Assembly (NCBI GenBank): GCA_017391435.1
Contig: JAFOYS010000167.1
Location: 1-7,399, forward strand
DNA length: 7,399 bases
Origin: Alistipes sp.
Lineage (GTDB): Bacteria; Bacteroidota; Bacteroidia; Bacteroidales; Rikenellaceae
Direction: 5' to 3'
This document shows, piece after piece, positions 1-5,637 of the stretch. The position numbers and the translations under genes were made by a program. The notes beneath the pieces are model-generated. The model searched no databases, had not been told where the DNA came from, and saw only the letters and a list, made by a program, of their open reading frames with translations. Position 1 is the stretch's first letter. Each line of letters begins with the position of its first letter.

Positions 1-133
1 GACAGCAGTCCGTATAGCGAGCAGGATAGAGAATGTCGTACACCGCTGCCTGACCACCCTTGCCAAGTGGCTTGTCGCTGACAATAAAGTGTCTGTACTC
101 GCCCTTACTGTCCCTGTAGTAAAACCGCTCCAT
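1..133 (-). CDS. Ser/Thr protein kinase, N-terminal fragment (cut by window edge)
   Basis: Reading the minus strand from the ATG at 133-131 gives 44 codons that stay open to the window edge, so the C-terminal part is missing. The peptide begins MERFYYRDSKGEYRHF and contains LGKGGQAAVY at residues 23-32. This is a glycine-rich ATP-binding loop (G-x-G-G-x-x-x-V) at the start of a Hanks-type kinase domain. The invariant Lys, the catalytic HRD and the DFG lie outside the window, so activity cannot be judged. The gene follows the PP2C phosphatase with a 37-nt gap on the same strand and is probably cotranscribed with it. A kinase next to PP2C and a TerY-like vWA protein is the arrangement known as the TerY-P triad, and this supports the call beyond the short motif. 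The start is chosen because it is the first ATG after several SD-like GGAG units. Confidence 0.8.
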   Translation of the reverse strand, partial: MERFYYRDSKGEYRHFIVSDKPLGKGGQAAVYDILYPARYTDCC

Positions 134-167
134 CTCTACTAACTCCTAACTACTATCTCCTATCTCC
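133..167 (-). repeat. Five-unit 7-bp tandem repeat at the kinase start
   Basis: On the minus strand, the gap between the phosphatase stop and the kinase ATG consists of consecutive heptamers: GGAGATA, GGAGATA, GTAGTTA, GGAGTTA, GTAGAGA. The last A is the first base of the ATG. The consensus is G(G/T)AG(A/T)(T/G)A. Three units carry a GGAG Shine-Dalgarno-like core, the nearest being 146-143, about 9 nt before the ATG. The repeat therefore supplies the likely ribosome-binding site in several copies. An effect on expression is inference. Confidence 0.75.
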
Positions 168-170
168 TCA

Positions 171-1754
171 CTACTTAAATACCGCCAAGAGCATAGTTCT
201 GTCGTCGTGCTCAGCTCTACCGGCCTTGGTCTCAATGTTGATAATCTCAATCAAGCGGTCAACACGAGCCTCTGGTGTAAGGTCGGCATTCATCTCGTCC
301 AACAGCGGGCCAAAGAAGCCTGCAAATGGGGTGTTAGGGTCAAAGTAGTGTCCGTTGTCATCGCGGGCATAACAGCTCCAAGTGATATTCTCGCAACCGT
401 CGCTCATAAGCACCACAGCCTCAGGAATCTCGTGCACAACCCTTACATCTGGCAGATATACATCGCCCATAGTAAATGCAGGTACCTTAACCTGATTCCA
501 GTCGTTAGGGATAAAGACCGTAGCGCAGGCCTCGTCGCCCTTGTGTGGGGTCATCAGAGCCTTCCACTCGCCACCCTTTGTCTTGTAACCCATACGGCCG
601 TCACCAATGTGTGCGGTGAGCATTCCGCGTGGAGTAAGGAGCATAAGGATAATTGTTGCGTTGAAGTCTCGCGCTCCGAGAGGTTTGTTTATGTCGGCAA
701 TAATGTCTCGCTTCTGGCTCTCTAACTTACCGCGCACAACAAGATCCTCTGTGGCCTCAATAGTGGCTGTTATCTCTGCAAGGGCAGCCTCCTTGTTTGC
801 CTTGTACTGCTCTGCCTGCTTCTCTGCCTGGCGGAAGATTATGTTCTTCATTGCAAGGAAGATGCTGTGGCACTCTACATACCACTCAAGCTCTGTAGGC
901 ATATAGTTGTTCTCTATCCAACCCTTTGCAGCGAGTAGCTGGAGGACAAACTTCTCTGCCATCTCGCAGTTGGCCTTTGAGCCTCGCGCACTCTCGCGTG
1001 CAGAGCCGGCACCGTCAGAGGTTATAAATAGCCTCCAGCCTGGAGCAATCTCCTTGTAGGCGTGATAGTCCTCGCACGGAGTGCCATTTGATATATGGCT
1101 GCGACCCTGAATAGAGAAGCCGACAACATATCCACTCTCATCTGCAACACTTGTAACTACTCTGCGGTCTGGATTGTCAAGATCTACAACCTTTGCTGCA
1201 TCCTTCGGAACATCTACCGGGTCAGTGTCTGTAACATCCTTCGGCTCGTCAGTCTCAGGGTTGGCCTCAGGCTCGGTTTCAGTAGCCTCAGCCTCAGCCT
1301 TACTCTCATCAGTCTCTGTAGTGTCAGACTTTGGCTCATCTGCTGGCTCTGTAGTGTCAACTTTTGGCTCATCTGCTATCTCTGGTGTATCTACCTTCGG
1401 CTCGTCAACCTCAGGAGTCGCTACCTTTGGCTCAACATCACTCTCCTCAGAGTCTGTGTCTACAGTAAAGATATCGTCAAGCGATGACTTTTTTGGTGCA
1501 GGTGCTGGAGTTGGCTCTGGAACAGCTTCTGGAGCTGGCTCTGGAGCGGGTGCGGGAGCAGGTTCTGGAACGGGTGTAGGCTCAGCAGCAGCTGCTGGCT
1601 CAACGGTTGCGGTTGGCTCAGTTACTGGAGTCTGCTTTGTTGTATCTACATCGGTAGCCGGGTCAGTATTGCTTTGGGTTGTAGGGGTAACTGTTGGCTC
1701 TGACTCAGCTCTGTATTTGCCAACGAGTCTATCCCAAATTGAGTTAGTACCCAT
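171..1754 (-). CDS. PP2C-family Ser/Thr phosphatase with long Pro/Glu/Thr-rich N-terminal region
   Basis: A 527-residue protein with a C-terminal PP2C-type phosphatase domain from about residue 208 to the end. The metal-binding motifs are visible in order: CEDY (E228, D229), SDGAGS (D247), IGDGR (D385), LMSDG (D452) and EHDDRT (D517, D518). The family dephosphorylates phospho-Ser/Thr using two Mn/Mg ions. Residues 1-15 (MGTNSIWDRLVGKYR) are compact and look like a short docking motif. They are followed by about 185 low-complexity residues: Pro-Ala-Glu rich at 51-88, then an acidic Thr-rich repeat at 108-152. A charged, probably coiled-coil insert (about 303-357) separates the second and third motifs. 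No signal peptide or membrane segment is seen, so it is cytoplasmic. It sits between the TerY-like gene (71-nt gap) and the kinase gene (37-nt gap). Its likely role is to oppose that kinase, which is inference from triad organisation. Confidence 0.9.
   Translation of the reverse strand: MGTNSIWDRLVGKYRAESEPTVTPTTQSNTDPATDVDTTKQTPVTEPTATVEPAAAAEPTPVPEPAPAPAPEPAPEAVPEPTPAPAPKKSSLDDIFTVDTDSEESDVEPKVATPEVDEPKVDTPEIADEPKVDTTEPADEPKSDTTETDESKAEAEATETEPEANPETDEPKDVTDTDPVDVPKDAAKVVDLDNPDRRVVTSVADESGYVVGFSIQGRSHISNGTPCEDYHAYKEIAPGWRLFITSDGAGSARESARGSKANCEMAEKFVLQLLAAKGWIENNYMPTELEWYVECHSIFLAMKNIIFRQAEKQAEQYKANKEAALAEITATIEATEDLVVRGKLESQKRDIIADINKPLGARDFNATIILMLLTPRGMLTAHIGDGRMGYKTKGGEWKALMTPHKGDEACATVFIPNDWNQVKVPAFTMGDVYLPDVRVVHEIPEAVVLMSDGCENITWSCYARDDNGHYFDPNTPFAGFFGPLLDEMNADLTPEARVDRLIEIINIETKAGRAEHDDRTMLLAVFK
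1302..1433 (-). repeat. Degenerate EPKVDT repeat inside the phosphatase gene
   Basis: Residues 108-152 of the phosphatase contain degenerate copies of E-P-K-V-(A/D)-T-(P/T)-E-x-x-D. The EPK starts are at residues 108, 118, 129 and 140, with a decayed ESK at 150, giving a period of 10-11 residues (30-33 bp). The matching DNA copies are clearly related, for example ggctcatctgctg and ggctcatctgcta on the plus strand. The segment is acidic and Thr-rich and probably disordered. Its copy number could vary between strains. Confidence 0.75.
1491..1604 (-). repeat. Pro/Ala/Glu-rich coding tract in the phosphatase
   Basis: Residues 51-88 of the phosphatase are almost entirely Pro, Ala, Glu, Thr and Val, with PEP and PAP alternations. 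This composition forms extended, protease-resistant linkers in other proteins. The tract probably spaces the short N-terminal motif from the catalytic domain. Confidence 0.7.
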
Positions 1755-1772
1755 AGTTGTAAAGTATTAATA

Positions 1773-1802
1773 AAGAGGTGCACCGCAAGGCGGATACACC
1801 TC
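1773..1802 (-). promoter_or_regulatory. Hairpin between the TerY-like gene and the phosphatase gene
   Basis: An imperfect inverted repeat: GAGGTG (1775-1780) pairs with CACCTC (1797-1802), and CCGC (1783-1786) pairs with GCGG (1790-1793) around an AAG loop, with a small internal bulge (CA against ATA). Read on the minus strand, the stem is followed by CTCTTTATTAATACTTT, a moderately U-rich run. It could be a leaky terminator that lowers phosphatase and kinase transcription relative to the vWA protein, or an RNA-processing or stability element. The plus-strand side has no T-tract. Only the structure is visible, and the role is inferred. Confidence 0.55.
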
Positions 1803-1825
1803 TGTGTGATACTGTTTTGTGGAAA

Positions 1826-2530
1826 TTAAATCTCAAAAGAGTCCATCCAAGAGTCTGTACCCTCCTTGATGCTCACCTTGTCGCCCTCCTTGCTGGTAGA
1901 TACCATAGAGAGTGAGTTGCTGAGCCACTTGAAGAACTCAGTAAACTTGGTGCCAGAGAGAGGCAGAGCCTTGCCGCACATTCTTGTAAGGAGCTCCATA
2001 TTTGCCTCACCAACGCCGATACCCATCATAAAGTACTTCTTTGCAGCTGCATCCTTTGCCACGCGCTCGGAGATAGCGTCAATATCTGAAGCAGAAGCGC
2101 GGTTGCCATAAGGCTCACCGTCGGTCATAACAACGATCCAAGGACGATAGTACTTTTGACCAGTCTCCTTGTACCAAGCCTTACGCTCCTCAACCATACG
2201 GATAGCCTCCTCCATAGCCATAACGGTCTCAGTTACTGAGCCACGCTCTGTAAGGGTTGGAGCCTGCTCCTCCTCCTCAAGCAGAGCAGGGTTGCGCAGA
2301 ATCTGCACCTCCTCGTCATACTGGATAACAGCAATCTCAAGCTGGTCTATAAGCTTCTCAGAGACAGAGTCGCCCTCCTGAATCTCTGAATAAAAATCCT
2401 TTATACCCTGATTAAGAGCCTCAAGCTTCTCACCGCGCATTGAGCCTGATACATCAAGCACGAATACGCAAAGACATTTCATCTCCTGGTTTACTGCCGA
2501 TTCACCGGCAAATCTGTGTTCTGTACTCAT
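1826..2530 (-). CDS. TerY-like von Willebrand factor A domain protein
   Basis: A 234-residue protein made almost entirely of one vWA domain, close to the length of E. coli TerY. The metal-ion-dependent adhesion site is complete: DVSGSM gives D26, S28 and S30, a Thr near residue 100 (GSVTET) is the likely third element, and MTDGEP gives D137. The C-terminal segment TKFTEFFKWLSNSLS resembles the corresponding part of TerY-type proteins. No signal peptide is seen, so it is cytoplasmic. TerY-like proteins accompany PP2C phosphatases and kinases in the TerY-P triad and are linked by context to tellurite/stress systems. The molecular role is not settled and a scaffold function is the usual proposal. 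It is the first gene of the minus-strand operon. A Bacteroidota-type promoter lies directly upstream. No tellurium-resistance (terB/C/D/Z-like) gene is seen in this window. Confidence 0.88.
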   Translation of the reverse strand: MSTEHRFAGESAVNQEMKCLCVFVLDVSGSMRGEKLEALNQGIKDFYSEIQEGDSVSEKLIDQLEIAVIQYDEEVQILRNPALLEEEEQAPTLTERGSVTETVMAMEEAIRMVEERKAWYKETGQKYYRPWIVVMTDGEPYGNRASASDIDAISERVAKDAAAKKYFMMGIGVGEANMELLTRMCGKALPLSGTKFTEFFKWLSNSLSMVSTSKEGDKVSIKEGTDSWMDSFEI

Positions 2531-2558
2531 AATATTTGTGTTTTAGTTGTTTTGGTTA

Positions 2559-2590
2559 CAAACTTAATAAATATTTTCTAAAGTTCCAAA
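2559..2590 (-). promoter_or_regulatory. Promoter of the TerY-like/phosphatase/kinase operon
   Basis: On the minus strand, TTTG (2590-2587) is followed after 20 bp by TAAGTTTG (2566-2559). This is an exact match to the Bacteroidota housekeeping promoter TTTG-N19-21-TAnnTTTG. Transcription would start near 2552, leaving about a 22-nt leader before the ATG at 2530. Confidence 0.72.
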
Positions 2591-2658
2591 TTGTCAATAG
2601 TCATATTGAGTTTTGTTGCGGTAAATTTACAGATTAAGAGTGAAGATGAGAAAAAATA

Positions 2659-2689
2659 TTGCAATAATTGAGAATAATTACTACATTTG
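2659..2689 (+). promoter_or_regulatory. Promoter of the DA1-like peptidase/dut/PLP-enzyme operon
   Basis: TTG (2659-2661) is followed after 20 bp by TACATTTG (2682-2689), a good match to the Bacteroidota consensus with one base short in the -33 element (ATTG). The start point would be about 2695, just ahead of the Shine-Dalgarno sequence. It is divergent from the triad promoter, with the two -33 elements about 70 bp apart. Confidence 0.68.
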
Positions 2690-2698
2690 TGTAAAATT

Positions 2699-2705
2699 GA
2701 GGAGG
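2699..2705 (+). promoter_or_regulatory. Strong Shine-Dalgarno site for the DA1-like peptidase
   Basis: GAGGAGG ends 4 nt before the ATG at 2710 and is a near-perfect anti-SD match. This is unusual here, because most starts in this window lack a clear SD. It fixes the start codon of the gene. Confidence 0.7.
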
Positions 2706-2709
2706 ATTT

Positions 2710-3465
2710 ATGCTTGATAAAATTCAATCTCTTATAAAAGGAGTAGCGCCAGAGCGCTGTGTGATATGTGGCAAGCCGCTTGTGGGTACATATAGGGTCG
2801 ATAAGTGGGGACAGAGGGCCTGTGTAGAGCACAATGTTGTACCCTGCTCAAGCTGTGGCAGAATGTCTCGCCCAGAGGATACCCATCTGCCAGACGGACG
2901 CACTGTCTGCTCGTTTTGTATCGGCAAGACTGTCCGCAAGGCGGAGCATATAGAGTGGGTCTACAGTCGTGTGGTGGAGATTTTTGAGCGTAACTTTCTC
3001 ACTCTGCCTGGTAAGATTCCAGTGGAGATTGTAGACGCGCAGAGGATGCTCTCGCTATATAACAACCCCGCGCTCAATGGGGCTATTCCGTCGGGTCTTA
3101 CGGTCTCTGGTGGCTCGGGATTTTTCGGCTCTAAGATGAGCCATAAGGTCTATATGATTGACAATCTGCACAAGGTGATTTTCGGAGGTGTGCTTGCTCA
3201 CGAGTTGCTCCACGTCTGGCAGAATGACCACCATATAAAGTTGCCAAATGCACTCTGTGAGGGCTTTTGCAACCTTGGAACATACCTCTTCTACACCTAT
3301 TTGGACAACGAGTTGTCGCAAAAGCACGCCGAGTTGATGCTTGCAAATCCAGACCCTATATATGGCGAGGGTTTCCGTCAGGTAAAGGCGGTTTTTGAGG
3401 ACGAGGGGTGTAGAAACCTTGAGAAGACAGTAGAGATTTTAGTAAAACAAAATAGGATACTATAA
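2710..3465 (+). CDS. DA1-like zinc peptidase with N-terminal LIM-like double zinc ribbon
   Basis: A 251-residue protein in two parts. Residues 17-70 hold eight regularly spaced ligands: C17-x2-C20, C38-x2-H41, C46-x2-C49 and C67-x2-C70, with symmetric 17-residue loops. This is a LIM-like double zinc module. The C-terminal part carries AHELLH (H164, E165, H168) with a likely third ligand in CEGF (E184), then [13 protein letters not shown] (215-226). The order HExxH, (E)EG, YG-GFR is the pattern of the DA1-like peptidase domain. In plants DA1 is a ubiquitin-activated endopeptidase with UIM and LIM domains. No UIM, signal peptide or membrane segment is visible here, so it is probably an intracellular zinc peptidase of unknown substrate. 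Its stop shares a base with the dut start (TAATG), which suggests coupled translation. Confidence 0.8.
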   Translation: MLDKIQSLIKGVAPERCVICGKPLVGTYRVDKWGQRACVEHNVVPCSSCGRMSRPEDTHLPDGRTVCSFCIGKTVRKAEHIEWVYSRVVEIFERNFLTLPGKIPVEIVDAQRMLSLYNNPALNGAIPSGLTVSGGSGFFGSKMSHKVYMIDNLHKVIFGGVLAHELLHVWQNDHHIKLPNALCEGFCNLGTYLFYTYLDNELSQKHAELMLANPDPIYGEGFRQVKAVFEDEGCRNLEKTVEILVKQNRIL

Positions 3466-3899
3466 TGAAAGTGAATATTATCAACCGTTCGGGCGCAGCA
3501 CTGCCCGAGTATGCGACACCCCTCTCTGCGGGTATGGATCTTCGTGCCGCTATTGAGCAGAGTATAACCCTTGCTCCACTTGAGCGCGCAATGGTGCCAA
3601 CAGGCCTCTATGTAGAGTTGCCTGCCGGCTATGAGATGCAGGTGCGTCCGCGTAGTGGTCTTGCTGCAAAGCACGGCATAACAGTGCTTAATAGCCCTGG
3701 AACTATTGATGCTGACTATCGTGGCGAGATAAAGGTTATCCTTGTCAATCTCTCAAACACCCCATTTGAGATTGTCCCTGGCGAGCGTATTGCACAGGCT
3801 GTTGTGGCAAAGCACGAGCGTGTAGAGTGGCAGCAAGTTGAGGAGCTGTCATCTTCTGAGCGTGGCGCTGGAGGTTTTGGCAGTACAGGTAGAGGATAG
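3465..3899 (+). CDS. dut: Deoxyuridine 5'-triphosphate nucleotidohydrolase (dUTPase)
   Basis: A 144-residue protein of the usual length for the homotrimeric all-beta dUTPase family, which hydrolyses dUTP to dUMP and diphosphate. This keeps uracil out of DNA and supplies dUMP for thymidylate synthesis. All five conserved motifs are present: AGMDL (22-26), RPRSGLA (61-67), [11 protein letters not shown] (79-89, with the uracil-stacking Tyr85), PGERIAQ (105-111) and the flexible C-terminal [10 protein letters not shown] (133-142). The enzyme therefore looks complete and active. The ATG overlaps the preceding stop by one base. The next gene starts 4 nt after the dut stop. Cytoplasmic. Confidence 0.97.
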   Translation: MKVNIINRSGAALPEYATPLSAGMDLRAAIEQSITLAPLERAMVPTGLYVELPAGYEMQVRPRSGLAAKHGITVLNSPGTIDADYRGEIKVILVNLSNTPFEIVPGERIAQAVVAKHERVEWQQVEELSSSERGAGGFGSTGRG

Positions 3900-3903
3900 C
3901 TCT

Positions 3904-5088
3904 ATGAGGTACGATTTTGACCAATATATCGACCGCCGAGGCTCTGGTGCTCTGAAGTTTGACGCCCTTGAGCAGTGGTATGGGGATAGTTCGCTGCTGC
4001 CTATGTGGGTGGCAGATATGGACTTTGCAACGCCAGACTTTATTGTCGATGCACTAAAGCGTCGCCTTGAACACCCTATTTTTGGATATACCGTAGAGCC
4101 AGAACGCTATCGTGCAGCTATCTGTAACTGGGTGCTGCAACGCCATCAGTGGAGTATTGAACCTCAGTGGATTAGCTACATTCCGGGTATTGTCAAGGGT
4201 ATTGCTATGGCCGTTAATGCGCTGCTTAAGCCTGGAGATAAAATTATCATCCAGCCGCCAGTATACCACCCTTTCAGAAATGTAGCCCAGCACTGCGGTT
4301 GTACTGTTGTTGAGAATCCGCTTGTTGAGCTTGCAGATGGAGGTTATGAGATGGATCTTGACCACCTTGACTCTGTGGCTCAGGGGTGCAAGATGCTTAT
4401 TCTTGCCAATCCGCATAACCCTGTGGGAATACTCTGGAGCCGCGAGACTCTTGCTCGCGTGGCGGAGATATGTAGCAAGCACGGCGTTGTTGTTATCTCG
4501 GACGAGATTCACTCAGATATGGCTCTCTGGGGCGCAAAGCATATCCCGTTTGCATCTGTTAGTGATGCTGCTGCAGATTGTAGCATAACCTTTGGTGCGC
4601 CGTCAAAGACCTTTAATATTGCGGGTATTGTCGCCTCATATGCTATTGTTCCAAATGACGCTCTGCGCGAGAAGTTCTTCGGCTGGATGGAGGGTAACGA
4701 GCTTAACCATCCCGATATCTTTGCTCCTATAGCCACTATTGCCGCTTTTGAGTGTGGAGAGCCGTGGCGCAAGCAGATGGTAGAGTATATTGAGGGAAAT
4801 GTTGTGCTTGTAGAGAGCTTCTTAGAGGAGCATATCCCGCAGATAAAGGCTATTCGCCCAGAGGCTTCATACCTTGTCTGGTTAGATTGCCGAGGGCTTG
4901 GACTACCACATAACGAGGTTGTTAGCCTCTTTACTAACAAGGCTAAACTTGCGCTTAATGAGGGCGCAATGTTTGGGTGTCAGGGTAGTGGTTTTATGCG
5001 ACTCAATGTGGGTACTACCCGCACAAATCTGCTCTCGGCGCTTGAGAGATTAAAGGGCGCAGTAGAATCAAGAGTTGAAGATAAGTAG
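3904..5088 (+). CDS. patB: PatB/MalY-type PLP-dependent aminotransferase / cystathionine beta-lyase
   Basis: A 394-residue fold-type I PLP enzyme, starting at the ATG at 3904 (MRYDFDQYIDRR), 4 nt after dut. An extended reading from 3838 would overlap dut and adds no conserved sequence. Diagnostic features: LPMWVADMDF (32-41) typical of the MalY/PatB subgroup, ANPHNPVGILW (168-178), SDEIHSD (199-205), the PLP-binding Lys235 in APSKTFNIAG, and the carboxylate-binding Arg366 in FMRLNVG. Members cleave cystathionine or cysteine-S-conjugates to pyruvate, ammonia and a thiol, and some act as aminotransferases, so exact substrate assignment is uncertain. The last 21 bp overlap the convergent PepSY gene. 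Third gene of the plus-strand operon; cytoplasmic. Confidence 0.92.
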   Translation: MRYDFDQYIDRRGSGALKFDALEQWYGDSSLLPMWVADMDFATPDFIVDALKRRLEHPIFGYTVEPERYRAAICNWVLQRHQWSIEPQWISYIPGIVKGIAMAVNALLKPGDKIIIQPPVYHPFRNVAQHCGCTVVENPLVELADGGYEMDLDHLDSVAQGCKMLILANPHNPVGILWSRETLARVAEICSKHGVVVISDEIHSDMALWGAKHIPFASVSDAAADCSITFGAPSKTFNIAGIVASYAIVPNDALREKFFGWMEGNELNHPDIFAPIATIAAFECGEPWRKQMVEYIEGNVVLVESFLEEHIPQIKAIRPEASYLVWLDCRGLGLPHNEVVSLFTNKAKLALNEGAMFGCQGSGFMRLNVGTTRTNLLSALERLKGAVESRVEDK

Positions 5089-5637
5089 CAGAACGGGAAT
5101 CGCTATACCGATAATCAGCTCTATGCCACCACGACCAATCAGGCCTTTGTTACCCTTTAGCATAACAAGGCCTGTTATTGTTATCACTATCAGTGCAATA
5201 GCAAAGATATCTGAGAACCAAGTCCACCACTTGCCAGGGTTGTAGTGCAGAGTGGTCATAGGGCTTATAATCGGACGGCGGCGTAGTGACTCGTAGACAA
5301 CATTACCTGTCTGTAGGTCGGCCTCAAGAGTCGAACTGCCCTTAAGGAATACCTTCAGCTGGTTATCTTTTGGAAAGTAGTGCTTTGTGTAGCGCTCGCT
5401 TACTCCAACTTTCTCCATCAGCGCAAGTACAGCACCCTTGTCCATCTCTGCGGCTGTCGGTAGCTCTGTAATAACTACCTCTGTGCGAGAGACGGTGTAG
5501 TGCGGGTTGATTGTGTCGCGATGGTTCATATATATTCCCGATAGGGCGTAGATAATCACCATACCAGAGAAGATATAGGAAATGTCGCGGTGCAAAATGC
5601 GACACCAACGACGCAAATCACTACTCGAGAACTTCAT
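5068..5637 (-). CDS. PepSY-associated membrane protein
   Basis: A 189-residue inner-membrane protein. The likely membrane segments are residues 20-38 (YIFSGMVIIYALSGIYMN), 141-160 (SDIFAIALIVITITGLVML) and 171-187 (IELIIGIAIPVLLLIF). About 100 residues between the first and second segments form a probable periplasmic PepSY-like domain. The first segment followed by NHRD, and the run HYNPGKWWTWFSDIFA (131-146) before the second segment, are characteristic of PepSY-associated TM proteins. Conserved-looking His16, His39 and His131 flank the membrane segments and could bind a metal or heme, which is inference. The start overlaps the end of the lipoprotein gene by 17 bp, so the two are probably translationally coupled. 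The 3' end overlaps the convergent PLP-enzyme gene, leaving no room for a separate terminator. Confidence 0.85.
   Translation of the reverse strand: MKFSSSDLRRWCRILHRDISYIFSGMVIIYALSGIYMNHRDTINPHYTVSRTEVVITELPTAAEMDKGAVLALMEKVGVSERYTKHYFPKDNQLKVFLKGSSTLEADLQTGNVVYESLRRRPIISPMTTLHYNPGKWWTWFSDIFAIALIVITITGLVMLKGNKGLIGRGGIELIIGIAIPVLLLIFNS

Noticed and set aside
1174..1770. A 198-codon plus-strand reading frame rich in Ser, Gly, Val and Ala
   Set aside because: It is the antisense of the Pro/Glu/Thr-rich repeat region of the phosphatase. Its composition follows from that repeat and no independent start signal is seen.
2578..2832. An 84-codon minus-strand reading frame across the divergent promoter region
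   Set aside because: It covers both promoter regions and the start of the peptidase gene, has a Cys/Ser/Leu-rich composition with no motif, and is best explained as chance.
3838..3903. An N-terminal extension of the PLP enzyme starting inside dut
   Set aside because: It would overlap dut by 62 bp, adds 22 residues not typical of PatB/MalY proteins, and the ATG at 3904 gives a normal family start.
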